Part shown: piece by piece, positions 1 through 8,582 of the stretch | Layout: each line of letters starts with the position of its first letter | Position numbering within the stretch: the first letter of the stretch is position 1 | Assembly (NCBI RefSeq): GCF_019145435.1 | Contig: NZ_JAHSTS010000001.1 | Span: forward strand, 1,068,001-1,132,000 | Length of the DNA: 64,000 bases | Source of the DNA: Pseudomonas ekonensis | GTDB taxonomy: Bacteria; Pseudomonadota; Gammaproteobacteria; Pseudomonadales; Pseudomonadaceae | Direction: 5' to 3' | Notes under the pieces: model-generated | The model's input: only the letters and a program-made list of their open reading frames with translations | Told to the model about the DNA's origin: nothing | Database searches by the model: none | Program-made: the position numbers and the translations under genes

Positions 1-173
1 TGCCGAGGGCTGAAAAAAAGGTGGGCGGTTCAGGGTTCGCCTGATTGTCCGCACGCTTCCCGTCCGGCATCCTGTGCGCCTTTTTTTGCGCGCTCACGGA
101 CGACACCTGCAATGCCTTCGGCACTCTTTCTCCACGCCCGTGGAGCCTTCGCTGCGTCAATGAGTGACCGGCG

Positions 174-836
174 ATGAGCGGACTACGGGCGTCCATGCGT
201 CTGTACGGCCTGGTGAAAAACCTTGGCTCCACCGACAACCCCCATCGGCAGGCGGTGGACATTCTCTGCACCGTCAACCGCACGGGCGGCAATGCCATCC
301 GCGCCTTCGTGTCGCGCCTCGACGCCGAACTGATGGCCCGCAGCGCGGGGCTGGAGGGCTACCGCGTGATACCGCTGCGCACCTTCGACCCGAATGTGTT
401 CATCGGCGCCCATCGCGGCTGGCTGATGCTTCACGTGTGCTGCGGCTTCACCGCCCCGTCCGGGCAAGCGATGCTGCATGAAGGCACGCTGTCGCCGATG
501 GGCTGGTATGTCTACCTCGAAGCCGGGCGCTGGACGGACCGGCATTACCTGGAGCTCGGCCCGCAAATGGCCGGACTGCTGCAAGACACTTACCGGTTGC
601 ACGGTTTGCGCCACTACAACGACTGGCTCAACGAACTCGACGACGCCACGCCAGCTGAGTTGGCCTGGCAGGCCGATCAAGCCTGGCAGCGTGCGCAGAC
701 TGTCATCGCCCTCGACGGCCGAGGGCATCGCCACGGCCTGTTCGACCCCACCGACAACCGCTGGCGCTTCGCCGCGACCGACATCGATATCCATCAGCCT
801 CACCCGGAACCTTTGAAGCAAGGAGCTTTGAATTGA
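174..836 (+). CDS. Hypothetical protein of a T6SS PAAR-effector module
   Basis: I do not recognise a domain in this 220-residue soluble protein. It has no signal peptide or membrane segment and is rich in Trp, Tyr and His. The stop codon overlaps the TTG start of the PAAR gene, so the two are translationally coupled. Position before a PAAR protein and a lipase suggests an effector-loading or accessory role in type VI secretion; this is inference. An ATG at 195 is an alternative start. The 173 bases upstream hold no gene I can support, and the upstream partner, perhaps a vgrG, would lie outside the window. Confidence 0.6.
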   Translation: MSGLRASMRLYGLVKNLGSTDNPHRQAVDILCTVNRTGGNAIRAFVSRLDAELMARSAGLEGYRVIPLRTFDPNVFIGAHRGWLMLHVCCGFTAPSGQAMLHEGTLSPMGWYVYLEAGRWTDRHYLELGPQMAGLLQDTYRLHGLRHYNDWLNELDDATPAELAWQADQAWQRAQTVIALDGRGHRHGLFDPTDNRWRFAATDIDIHQPHPEPLKQGALN

Positions 837-1327
837 GTGGAAAACCCGCCGCCCGCGTCTCAGACCCGACCGCGTGCCCTTTGCCTGGCCATGGCAACAA
901 CCCGATCGTCTCCGGCTCCCCGAACGTGTTCTTCGACGGCCTCCCGGCCGCGCGCATGACCGACAAATCCGCTTGCGGCAGTCCGATCACCGGCGGCGTC
1001 TCCGCCACCGTATTCATCAACGGCCTGAACGCCGCGACGCTCGACAGCACCGGAGGCCACGGCAATGTCGTGGTGGGCGGTTCCGGGACGGTGATTATCG
1101 GGCAGAGCGGAGGAGGGGCGGCGTTCAGTGGGTTGTTGCCGATGCCGGTGCATTTCAATGACCGGATGCAGGTGGTCAATGAAATCACCGGCGAACCGAT
1201 GCCAAATCACCCTTATGCGATTCAGCGTGGTGATGGGAGCGTAGAACATGGCGTAACGAATGAGGCGGGCTTCACCCATATGGTGAGTTCGCATCTGCGT
1301 GAAACCATCAAGTTGTTTGTGGAGTAG
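833..1327 (+). CDS. PAAR-domain protein (T6SS spike tip)
   Basis: This 164-residue protein is a predicted PAAR tip, which caps the VgrG spike of the type VI secretion system and carries effectors. The PAAR repeat occupies about residues 1-100: an early DPTACP stretch, then G-H-G-N-N-P, a repeated pattern of short Gly-rich beta strands, and GQSGGGAAF. Residues 105-164 form an extension resembling the transthyretin-like folds seen on some PAAR proteins. The start is TTG, supported by AAGGAG at 820-825 with seven bases of spacing and by the coupled stop of the upstream gene. The lipase gene follows six bases after the stop, so it is probably the cargo. Confidence 0.85.
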   Translation: MSGKPAARVSDPTACPLPGHGNNPIVSGSPNVFFDGLPAARMTDKSACGSPITGGVSATVFINGLNAATLDSTGGHGNVVVGGSGTVIIGQSGGGAAFSGLLPMPVHFNDRMQVVNEITGEPMPNHPYAIQRGDGSVEHGVTNEAGFTHMVSSHLRETIKLFVE

Positions 1328-1333
1328 GAAACT

Positions 1334-2074
1334 ATGGCAGCTGAAAATCCTGCGCTGAAAGGGTGTCAAAGGCTGGTCGTGGCCCATGACTTGACTTGCA
1401 AAACTGATGGGACTGTAAAGCAGGCGACGGTTGCTCCCAAGAAAATTGTTCTCTTTTTCGTGGGCGGTGCTGGAGATAAAGAAAGCTATTATGGTACAGG
1501 GCCGAATAATAACGTTGCCGATGTGCTAAGAATATTTGTGAAGAATATGGAAGTTGAGGGGATTTGCGCAGATAACTATGATGCGCATCATATTGGCTAT
1601 AACTATTTTTTCAATGATGAAGACCTGAAAAAAAATGTGCTAGATAAGATTGCTGACATGACGACACCCGTATACATAGTTGGGCATAGCCTTGGGGGCT
1701 GGAATGGTGCACATTTGTCCGCTGTTTTGACGGATAGGGGGTATCGAGTTTCGTTTCTAGCCACACTTGATCCAGTAGGTGAAGGAAAGATTGTGTGGGG
1801 GATATCCAATATCTATCGTCAGGAGCCGAAGCCGAAGGCCGAGTACTGGGTAAATGTCAGGGCCGACGCGAAAGACTGGAACTTTTCTGATCTGGTGGCT
1901 GATTTCGGGGAGCAATGGGATATGAAAAGCGGGCCCAATATGAACGGAAGGGTAGATGTAAATCACGCCGATGCTGGGTATATATATACAAGGGCACTGC
2001 CGAGTGGGAAGTCAGCTAGAGATGTTTTGATGCAGTCTGTTGTCAAACATTTTAAAGGAAGACAGTGTGCGTAA
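1334..2074 (+). CDS. Putative T6SS lipase effector (Tle-like, alpha/beta hydrolase)
   Basis: This 246-residue protein has the lipase nucleophile elbow GHSLGG, with Ser119 as nucleophile. Asp147 (in LDPVG) and His211 (in VNHADAG) complete a likely Ser-Asp-His triad in the expected order. There is no signal peptide, consistent with delivery on the PAAR protein encoded just upstream. Type VI lipase effectors attack membrane phospholipids of rival cells. Codon use is clearly more AT-rich than in the PAAR gene, suggesting a swapped-in effector. The last eight bases overlap the next gene, a lipoprotein, as expected for an effector-immunity pair. The exact Tle family cannot be assigned by eye. Confidence 0.75.
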   Translation: MAAENPALKGCQRLVVAHDLTCKTDGTVKQATVAPKKIVLFFVGGAGDKESYYGTGPNNNVADVLRIFVKNMEVEGICADNYDAHHIGYNYFFNDEDLKKNVLDKIADMTTPVYIVGHSLGGWNGAHLSAVLTDRGYRVSFLATLDPVGEGKIVWGISNIYRQEPKPKAEYWVNVRADAKDWNFSDLVADFGEQWDMKSGPNMNGRVDVNHADAGYIYTRALPSGKSARDVLMQSVVKHFKGRQCA

Positions 2075-2564
2075 TTTTATATTGTTTGTTGCTCTGTTGC
2101 TTAGCTCGTCCTGTGCCATAAATCATGGGAAGCCTATTGCTAATCTAAAATATCTCGGGGTGGATCGTTATCTGGATAGGAATATATATCAGGTAAGATT
2201 CACTTCTGATGTTGATGTTGTAGATTTATTCAAATCGAAAATAAGTCAGGCTTTAATCTGTTCGTTTGGAGATGATTTCGACTTTTCGGTTTCTCATGCC
2301 ATGGATGTTTATGGGGAAGGATCTATAGAGTCGGTAGTTTCAAGTAAAAATCCGGAGTTTAGGGCTGATGTTTTGTTTTTCGAGAGGAAGGATGCTACCA
2401 GCGAGAAAGTTCTAGATAGTGAAGGGTTGAAGTCGCGTTTGCTGGGGAGAGAGTTTCTTGTTTGTAAGGTAAGGGTAAACTCCTACTCCTATAAGGTGTA
2501 CTTGTCAGAGGAAATGAGATTGCCGGTGGCCGATCTTCTGAGAGAGATCGAGAAATTTAAATAG
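2067..2564 (+). CDS. Small lipoprotein, candidate immunity protein to the lipase
   Basis: About 165 residues. The start is taken as GTG 2067, preceded by AAAGGAAG at 2055-2061; an upstream ATG at 2040 would lie deeper in the lipase gene and lacks a good ribosome site. The N-terminus has a hydrophobic stretch followed by LSSSC, an imperfect lipobox, so a periplasmic lipoprotein is likely. It is clearly related to the next gene: both share ALICS near the middle and a C-terminal C-K/R-V, then S-Y-S-Y, then R-x-I-E. Tle lipases are usually neutralised by periplasmic proteins encoded next door, so an immunity role is inferred. Base composition is AT-rich like the lipase. Confidence 0.65.
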   Translation: MRNFILFVALLLSSSCAINHGKPIANLKYLGVDRYLDRNIYQVRFTSDVDVVDLFKSKISQALICSFGDDFDFSVSHAMDVYGEGSIESVVSSKNPEFRADVLFFERKDATSEKVLDSEGLKSRLLGREFLVCKVRVNSYSYKVYLSEEMRLPVADLLREIEKFK

Positions 2565-2575
2565 GTAACTCTGAT

Positions 2576-3097
2576 GTGAAGAGTATATTTTCAATGCTTG
2601 TCTTGATGCTTTGTGCATCTTGTGTGAAAGGAATAAAGCTCCCTGAGTCGCGCATAGAATTTGTTTCCGTGGCGGAGACTAAAGGCAGTCCTTTTCTTGA
2701 TCTTCGCTTCAGTTCGAAGACCAATCTGTTGACGTTCTTTAAGTCAAATACCGGCGAGGATCAGTTGGGAGAAGCGCTGATCTGCTCGCTGGATCAGAAT
2801 GTTGCCTTTGAGAGGAGGCAGGATTTGCCGCGTTACCTTGAGGGTGAAATGGTTGAGGTCGGCGGCCCTGGGCCAGGGCAAGATGGGAAGCATATTTACT
2901 CCGCTCGCCTGTTTGCCATGCAAACACCGGATGGCGGAACATCGAGCACCTTCATTCCCAAGGCCCAACTGCTGGAAGTATTGAGGGGGCAGGATTCATT
3001 GGCCTGCAGGGTTTTTACTTCCTCTTACTCCTATGGCGGTTATTACTCGAATTCAATGAATGTTCCGGCAGTTGAGGTTGTGCGCGCCATTGAGTGA
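2576..3097 (+). CDS. Second small lipoprotein, paralogue of the preceding gene
   Basis: 173 residues starting at GTG 2576; the overlapping ATG at 2574 is followed at once by a stop in its frame. A short hydrophobic leader ends in CASC, a lipobox-like site. It shares with the preceding gene the ALICS motif, a later L-A-C-R-V, S-Y-S-Y and a final R-A-I-E. The two are therefore tandem duplicates or a pair of immunity variants. It is the last gene of the AT-rich part of the module, 11 bases after its neighbour and probably in the same transcript. A role as an immunity protein is inferred from position only. Confidence 0.6.
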   Translation: MKSIFSMLVLMLCASCVKGIKLPESRIEFVSVAETKGSPFLDLRFSSKTNLLTFFKSNTGEDQLGEALICSLDQNVAFERRQDLPRYLEGEMVEVGGPGPGQDGKHIYSARLFAMQTPDGGTSSTFIPKAQLLEVLRGQDSLACRVFTSSYSYGGYYSNSMNVPAVEVVRAIE

Positions 3098-3282
3098 AGG
3101 AATGGTCGGTAAAGAGATTGTTTTTGGGTGACGTGCAGCCATGAACTCACCCTATGGATGAAACCCGCCTGATTCTTCCCAACTCCCATGCACCCACCCA
3201 TCCAGCGCTTGTCGCCCCGCCCCGGCCTTCCCCTCGCTGAAGCCAGGGCAGCGGAGAGCAGCAGCGTTTTCAGCGGATGTCT
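3043..3282 (-). pseudogene. Possible 5' remnant of a secreted-protein gene
   Basis: On the minus strand an ATG at 3282 follows a good ribosome site (AAGGAAG) and opens with a signal-peptide-like run, MRHPLKTLLLSAALASA. The frame then continues for about 60 residues of unrelated, low-complexity sequence and ends inside the second lipoprotein gene. This looks like the start of an exported-protein gene whose body was lost when the T6SS module arrived. The rest of 3098-3467 holds only the dgo promoter region. The call is inference and a chance frame is possible. Confidence 0.3.
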
Positions 3283-3370
3283 CATTTCTTTCTTCCTTGA
3301 TCCGTCGGCAGCCGTGCCGCAGGCGCGCATTCTAGAGCGTTGGCGCAGGCCTGCGCGTCATATTTGCATC

Positions 3371-3387
3371 GTCCCAAAATGTGGGAC
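3371..3387. promoter_or_regulatory. Candidate IclR-type operator in the dgo promoter
   Basis: GTCCCA, five bases, then TGGGAC forms a perfect 17-base palindrome. It falls between a plausible -35 (TTGCAT, 3364-3369) and -10 (TGATAT, 3388-3393), about 80 bases before dgoK, a position suited to repression. IclR regulators often bind palindromes of this size, and the operon's last gene is an IclR regulator. The link is inference. Confidence 0.5.
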
Positions 3388-3467
3388 TGATATTTATATA
3401 TTGAGATTTTGTGGCGCCCAGGTTTATAGTCCAGCCCACTCACTGCCAAAACAAAACAGGTGAAGCG

Positions 3468-4457
3468 ATGCTGGCGCAATTGATCGCCCTCGATTGGGGG
3501 ACGACCTCCCTACGTGCTTACAAACTCGGGCCGGACGGCCAGGTGCTGGAGCAGCGGTCGCTGTCGTTCGGGATCATGCAGTTGCCGAAGACGGCGCGGG
3601 TCATCCATGGTCGCGAATGCGCCGACGGTTTTGAGCTGGCGTTCGATGAGGCCTGCGGCGACTGGCTCGATGCGCAGCCCGGTCTGCCGGTGATCGCCTG
3701 CGGCATGGTCGGCAGCGCCCAGGGCTGGTGCGAGGCGGCCTACCGCGAGACGCCGGCCGACGTCGCCGACCTCGGCCATTCCCTGCAAACGGTGCGCAGC
3801 CTGCGTGGTGTCGATGTGCAGATCGTGCCGGGGGTGATCCAGCGTTCGCGCCTGCCGAACGTGATGCGCGGTGAAGAAACCCAGGTGCTCGGCGCGCTGC
3901 AGAACCTGGCGCCGGGGGCGGGCGGCGATCTGTTGATCGGCCTGCCGGGCAGCCATTCGAAATGGGTGGAGGTGGCCGGAGGCTGCATCACCCGCTTCGA
4001 CACCTTCATGACCGGCGAAGTGTTCGCCGTGCTCAGCGAGCACAGCATTCTCGGGCGGACCCAGCAGCACGGCGCAGCCTTCGACGGCCAGGCGTTCGAC
4101 CGGGGCGTGCAGGTGGCACTGTCGGCGGAAGGTCAGATCGGCGTGCTCTCCACCCTGTTCAGCGCCCGCAGCCTGGGCCTCACCGGCGAACTCGGCGCCG
4201 CCGCGCAACCTGACTATCTCTCCGGCCTGCTGATCGGCCATGAGCTGGCGGCCCTCGCCCAGGTGCAGCGGCAGCGGCGACACAGCGTGCACCTGCCTTC
4301 GATCGTCCTCATCGGCAACGGGGCTCTGTGCGCCCGTTACGGCCGGGCCCTCGACGCCTGCGGCTTCGCCCGCGTGACGCTGGCCGAGCAGGCCACCGAG
4401 CGCGGCCTGTGGCAACTGGCGCTGGCCGCCGGACTGATCGTTTCCCCATCCCGTTAA
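3468..4457 (+). CDS. dgoK: 2-dehydro-3-deoxygalactonokinase
   Basis: Phosphorylates 2-keto-3-deoxygalactonate to its 6-phosphate, the second step of the De Ley-Doudoroff D-galactonate pathway. The 329-residue protein opens with ALDWGTTSLRAY, the sugar-kinase phosphate-binding motif, and later shows GLPGSHSKWV, typical of this family. The start is ATG 3468 with AGGTGA just upstream; an in-frame ATG at 3411 would add an untypical leader. It heads an operon with dgoA, dgoD, a transporter and an IclR regulator, spaced 20-125 bases apart. Length is slightly above E. coli DgoK (292 residues as I recall). Confidence 0.93.
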   Translation: MLAQLIALDWGTTSLRAYKLGPDGQVLEQRSLSFGIMQLPKTARVIHGRECADGFELAFDEACGDWLDAQPGLPVIACGMVGSAQGWCEAAYRETPADVADLGHSLQTVRSLRGVDVQIVPGVIQRSRLPNVMRGEETQVLGALQNLAPGAGGDLLIGLPGSHSKWVEVAGGCITRFDTFMTGEVFAVLSEHSILGRTQQHGAAFDGQAFDRGVQVALSAEGQIGVLSTLFSARSLGLTGELGAAAQPDYLSGLLIGHELAALAQVQRQRRHSVHLPSIVLIGNGALCARYGRALDACGFARVTLAEQATERGLWQLALAAGLIVSPSR

Positions 4458-4477
4458 CCCCCGACTGGAGGCCAGAC

Positions 4478-5098
4478 ATGCTCAAGCAAGCATTGGCGCA
4501 AAACGGTCTGATCGCGATCCTGCGCGGCCTGCACCCGCAGGAAGCGGCCGCGATCGGAGATGTCCTGTATGCGGCCGGATTTCGCGTCATCGAAGTGCCG
4601 CTCAATTCCCCTTCGCCGTACGACAGCATTCGCATCCTGCGTCAGGCGTTGCCCGCCGACTGCCTGATCGGCGCCGGCACGGTGCTGACCCCGGAGCAGG
4701 TGGAGCGGGTCAAGGCGGCCGGCGGTCAGGTGATCGTCATGCCCCACAGCGACGCGAAAGTGTTGCGGGCGGCGAAGGCGGCGGGGCTGTACCTGTCGCC
4801 GGGCGTGGCCACGCCGACCGAAGCCTTCGCGGCATTGGAGGAGGGTGCGGACATTCTCAAGCTGTTCCCGGCCGAGCAGATGGGGCCTGCGGTGGTGAAA
4901 GCCTGGCTGGCGGTGCTGCCGGTCGGAACGGTGCTGGCGCCGGTCGGCGGCATCACCCCGGACAACATGCAAGCGTTCATCGACGCCGGCGCCAAAGGCT
5001 TCGGCCTGGGCTCCGGCCTGTTCAAGCCCGGCATGACCCCGGAGCAGGTGGCGGCCAGCGCCAAGGCCTACGTCGCTGCCTGGAACGCCCTTCATTAA
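4478..5098 (+). CDS. dgoA: 2-dehydro-3-deoxy-6-phosphogalactonate aldolase
   Basis: Cleaves 2-keto-3-deoxy-6-phosphogalactonate to pyruvate and D-glyceraldehyde-3-phosphate. The 206-residue class I aldolase of the KDPG/KDPGal family shows the Schiff-base lysine, Lys128, in DILKLFPAE, the conserved Glu39 in VIEVPLN, and the phosphate-binding GGITPDN near residue 163. The start at ATG 4478 follows TGGAGG and gives the normal family length; a longer open frame overlapping dgoK is not used. It is followed 33 bases later by dgoD. In some genomes dgoA is fused to dgoD; here they are separate. Confidence 0.95.
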   Translation: MLKQALAQNGLIAILRGLHPQEAAAIGDVLYAAGFRVIEVPLNSPSPYDSIRILRQALPADCLIGAGTVLTPEQVERVKAAGGQVIVMPHSDAKVLRAAKAAGLYLSPGVATPTEAFAALEEGADILKLFPAEQMGPAVVKAWLAVLPVGTVLAPVGGITPDNMQAFIDAGAKGFGLGSGLFKPGMTPEQVAASAKAYVAAWNALH

Positions 5099-5131
5099 GC
5101 CTTGCGGCTCATCGACAAGAGAGACAAACAG

Positions 5132-6280
5132 ATGAAAATCACCCGACTCACCACCTTCATCGTCCCGCCGCGCTGGTGCTTCCTCAAGGTCGAGACCGAC
5201 GAGGGCGTCACCGGTTGGGGCGAGCCTGTGGTCGAAGGGCGCGCCCACACCGTCGCCGCTGCCGTCGAGGAATTGTCCGACTACCTGATCGGCAAGGACC
5301 CACGCAACATCGAGGATATCTGGACGGTGCTCTACCGCGGCGGCTTCTACCGCGGCGGCGCCGTGCACATGAGCGCCCTGGCCGGCATCGACCAGGCGCT
5401 GTGGGACATCAAGGGCAAGGCCCTCGGGGTGTCGGTCAGCGACCTGCTCGGCGGCCAGGTGCGGGACAAGATCCGCGTGTACTCGTGGATCGGCGGCGAC
5501 CGCCCGGCGGACACCGCGCGGGCGGCGAAAGAGGCGGTGGGCCGCGGCTTCACGGCGGTGAAGATGAACGGCACCGAAGAGCTGCAGTTCCTCGACACCT
5601 TCGACAAGGTCGACCAGGCCCTGGCCAACGTGGCGGCCGTGCGCGACGCGGTGGGGCCGAACGTCGGCATCGGCGTGGACTTCCATGGCCGGGTGCACAA
5701 GCCCATGGCCAAGGTGCTGATGAAGGAGCTCGACCCGTTCAAGCTGATGTTCATCGAAGAGCCGGTGCTCAGCGAGAACTATGAAGCGCTCAAGGAGCTC
5801 GCGCCGCTGACCAGCACCCCGATCGCCCTCGGCGAGCGGCTGTTTTCCCGCTGGGACTTCAAGCGCGTGCTGAGCGAAGGCTACGTCGATATCATCCAGC
5901 CGGATGCGTCACACGCCGGCGGCATCACCGAAACCCGCAAGATCGCCAACATGGCCGAAGCCTACGACGTGGCGCTGGCCCTGCACTGCCCGCTGGGGCC
6001 GATTGCGCTGGCGGCGTGCCTGCAACTGGACGCGGCCTGCTACAACGCGTTCATCCAGGAGCAAAGCCTGGGCATCCACTACAACGAGAGCAACGACCTG
6101 CTCGACTACGTGAAGGATGCGCGGGTGTTCGACTACGACCAAGGCTTCGTCAAGATCCCGAACGGGCCGGGGCTGGGGATCGAGATCAACGAGGACTACG
6201 TGATCGAGCGCGCCGCCGTAGGCCACCGCTGGCGCAACCCGGTGTGGCGCCATGCCGACGGCAGTTTCGCCGAGTGGTGA
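5132..6280 (+). CDS. dgoD: D-galactonate dehydratase
   Basis: Dehydrates D-galactonate to 2-keto-3-deoxygalactonate, the first pathway step. The 382 residues match the usual DgoD length. It is a mandelate-racemase-type enolase superfamily enzyme: metal and acid/base residues appear in order as GVDFHG (Asp and His), FIEEP (Glu), ALGERLFS (Glu) and [10 protein letters not shown] (His). The start ATG 5132 is chosen because the protein then begins MKITRLTTF like characterised homologues. The Shine-Dalgarno (AGAGAG) is modest. Confidence 0.95.
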   Translation: MKITRLTTFIVPPRWCFLKVETDEGVTGWGEPVVEGRAHTVAAAVEELSDYLIGKDPRNIEDIWTVLYRGGFYRGGAVHMSALAGIDQALWDIKGKALGVSVSDLLGGQVRDKIRVYSWIGGDRPADTARAAKEAVGRGFTAVKMNGTEELQFLDTFDKVDQALANVAAVRDAVGPNVGIGVDFHGRVHKPMAKVLMKELDPFKLMFIEEPVLSENYEALKELAPLTSTPIALGERLFSRWDFKRVLSEGYVDIIQPDASHAGGITETRKIANMAEAYDVALALHCPLGPIALAACLQLDAACYNAFIQEQSLGIHYNESNDLLDYVKDARVFDYDQGFVKIPNGPGLGIEINEDYVIERAAVGHRWRNPVWRHADGSFAEW

Positions 6281-6404
6281 GTCCTGCCTGACCCGCCGCC
6301 AATCCCTGTGGAAGCCAACCCTGCCGGCTTCCACAGCGTGATCTCCAGGGACAGGGGATCGGCCTTCATCCCAGACCTCAATAAACACAAGAAAGAGGCT
6401 CCCC

Positions 6405-7715
6405 ATGCAACCGCAAACCCTCACCGGGCAGGCGTCCTTGGTCACGCCCAGCCGCAAGCGGTTTTTCATCATGGTGCTGTTGTTCATCACCGTGGTCATC
6501 AACTACCTGGACCGCAGCAACCTGTCGATCGCCGCTCCGGCGCTGACCAGCGACCTGGGCATCGATCCGATCCATGTCGGGCTGATCTTCTCCGCGTTCG
6601 GCTGGACCTACGCCGCCATGCAGATCCCCGGCGGCTGGCTGGTGGACCGGGTGCCGCCGCGCATCCTCTACAGCGCCGCGTTGCTGCTGTGGTCGCTGGC
6701 CACGGTGATGCTCGGCTTCGCCGCCAGCTTCATCGCGTTGTTCGTGCTGCGCATGGCGGTCGGCGCGTTGGAGGCGCCGGCCTATCCGATCAACAGCCGG
6801 GTGGTCACCACCTGGTTTCCCGAGCGCGAACGGGCTACGGCCATCGGTTTCTACACGTCCGGACAGTTCGTCGGGCTGGCGTTCCTGACGCCGGTGCTGG
6901 CCTGGCTCCAGCATGAATTCGGCTGGCACATGGTGTTCGTCGCCACCGGCGCGGTGGGCATCGTCTGGGCCGCGATCTGGTACGCGGTGTATCGCGAGCC
7001 CCGGGACTTCAAGGGTGCCAACGACGCCGAAATCGACCTGATCCGCGAGGGCGGAGGGCTGGTGGACATCCAGGCCGATGCGGCGAAGGTGAAGGCGGCG
7101 TTCAGTTGGCGCGATCTGGGCATCGTCCTGAGCAAGCGCAAGCTGTGGGGCATCTACCTGGGCCAGTTCTGTCTGAATTCGACGCTGTGGTTCTTTCTGA
7201 CGTGGTTTCCGACCTACCTGGTGAAATACCGCGGCATGGATTTCATCAAGTCCGGCCTGCTGGCGTCGCTGCCGTTTCTGGCGGCGTTCGTCGGCGTGCT
7301 GTGTTCCGGGTTCTTTTCCGACTTCCTGATCCGGCGCGGCTGCACGGTGGGCTTTGCGCGCAAGTTGCCGATCATCGGCGGACTGCTGATTTCCACCTCG
7401 ATCATCGGCGCCAACTTCGTCGAGTCGACACCGCTGGTGATCGCCTTCCTGGCGCTGGCGTTCTTCGGCAACGGGCTGGCCTCGATCACCTGGTCGCTGG
7501 TCTCGACGCTGGCTCCGGCGCGGCTGCTGGGCCTGACCGGCGGAGTGTTCAACTTCATCGGCAACCTGTCGGCGATCGCCACGCCGATCGTCATCGGCTT
7601 CCTGGCCAGCGGCGATTCGTTCGCCCCGGCGATCACCTACATCGCGCTGCTGGCGTTGATCGGTGCGCTGTCCTACGTGCTGCTGGTGGGCAAGGTCGAG
7701 CGCATCGAGTTGTAG
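6405..7715 (+). CDS. dgoT: MFS transporter, probable D-galactonate permease
   Basis: A 436-residue major facilitator with about 12 membrane helices. It belongs to the anion:cation symporter (GudP/DgoT-like) group: an early NYLDRSNLSIAAPAL motif is typical of hexonate transporters, followed by PGGWLVDRVPPR, a form of the loop 2-3 signature. It lies 124 bases after dgoD and before the IclR regulator, so D-galactonate import is the likely role. The substrate is inferred from context. ATG 6405 has AAAGAGG upstream. Confidence 0.88.
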   Translation: MQPQTLTGQASLVTPSRKRFFIMVLLFITVVINYLDRSNLSIAAPALTSDLGIDPIHVGLIFSAFGWTYAAMQIPGGWLVDRVPPRILYSAALLLWSLATVMLGFAASFIALFVLRMAVGALEAPAYPINSRVVTTWFPERERATAIGFYTSGQFVGLAFLTPVLAWLQHEFGWHMVFVATGAVGIVWAAIWYAVYREPRDFKGANDAEIDLIREGGGLVDIQADAAKVKAAFSWRDLGIVLSKRKLWGIYLGQFCLNSTLWFFLTWFPTYLVKYRGMDFIKSGLLASLPFLAAFVGVLCSGFFSDFLIRRGCTVGFARKLPIIGGLLISTSIIGANFVESTPLVIAFLALAFFGNGLASITWSLVSTLAPARLLGLTGGVFNFIGNLSAIATPIVIGFLASGDSFAPAITYIALLALIGALSYVLLVGKVERIEL

Positions 7716-7775
7716 TCGCCGGCGCCGGGCGACCATAATGCCGCCCGTTCCCTCGCTCAACGGTAAAGGCTGGAT

Positions 7776-8579
7776 ATGCAGGAAGACGCCCCGAAACCCG
7801 CCAAGGACGCCGCGCCCACCGGCACCCAGACCCTGCTCCGCGGGTTGGGTGTGGTGCAGGCCGTCGCCAGCGGCGCCCGCGACCTCAAGGAGATCGCCCG
7901 CCTGATCGGCACCACGCGCAGCACCACCCACCGTCTGGCCAGTTGCCTGGTGGACGAGCGCTACCTGCGGGTGGTGCCGCAGGTCGGCTACCTGTTGGGG
8001 CCGAAGCTGATCGAACTGGGGTTCCAGGCCCGCGAGGACCTGCCGCTGGTGACGTTGGCAGGGCCCTACCTGGACGAGTTGTCGGCGCTGACCGGCGACA
8101 CCGTTCACCTGGGCATCCGTGAGGGCGACGAAGTGCTGTACCTGCTGAAGAATCCGGGGCGCAACGGCCCGGAGATGCGTTCGCGGGTCGGCCACCGCAT
8201 GCCGCTGGCGCGCACCGGGATCGGCAAGGCGCTGATGCTCGACGACGCCCCGCAGGAGTGGCAGCGGCTGTACGACATCAGCCTGCCGGCAGGTGGGAAA
8301 AGTCAGTTCTGGCCGCAGCATCCGCAGCAGTCCTGGGAGCAGCTCGAACAGCGCATGAGCGAGTATGTGGCGGGCGGCTACGCGTTCGACCTGGAGGACA
8401 ACGAGCCGTCGATCCGCTGCGTGGCGGCGCCGGTGCGCGACGCCAGCAAGCGCATCGTCGCGGCCGTCAGCATTGCCAGCACCGTGCCGTACATGCCGCT
8501 GGAGAAGATGGCCGAGCTGATCCCCCTGATCAAAGGGGTCACGGCCCGGCTGTCGGCGGAGCTTGGCTTGAAGGTCTGA
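7776..8579 (+). CDS. IclR-family regulator of the galactonate operon
   Basis: 267 residues with an N-terminal winged helix-turn-helix (about residues 20-75; DLKEIARLIGTTRSTTHRL contains the recognition helix) and a C-terminal IclR effector domain. The latter includes GHRMPLARTGIGKALML and a terminal VRDASKRIVAAVSIAS stretch. It is the last gene of the dgo cluster, about 60 bases after the transporter. The likely ligand is galactonate or 2-keto-3-deoxygalactonate, and the likely target is the palindrome at 3371-3387. E. coli uses a GntR-type DgoR instead, so control here is of a different family. Confidence 0.88.
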   Translation: MQEDAPKPAKDAAPTGTQTLLRGLGVVQAVASGARDLKEIARLIGTTRSTTHRLASCLVDERYLRVVPQVGYLLGPKLIELGFQAREDLPLVTLAGPYLDELSALTGDTVHLGIREGDEVLYLLKNPGRNGPEMRSRVGHRMPLARTGIGKALMLDDAPQEWQRLYDISLPAGGKSQFWPQHPQQSWEQLEQRMSEYVAGGYAFDLEDNEPSIRCVAAPVRDASKRIVAAVSIASTVPYMPLEKMAELIPLIKGVTARLSAELGLKV

Positions 8580-8582
8580 GCC

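Noticed and set aside
1..173. Tail of a vgrG gene at the window start
   Set aside because: Only a few residues could be coded before a stop and none are diagnostic.
3188..3463. Small frame between the lipoproteins and dgoK
   Set aside because: No ribosome site or family resemblance, and it overlaps the dgo promoter and palindrome.
6378..8321. 647-residue frame opposite dgoT and the IclR gene
   Set aside because: Shadow of two genes with clear motifs; composition is Arg/Gln/His-rich and low-complexity.
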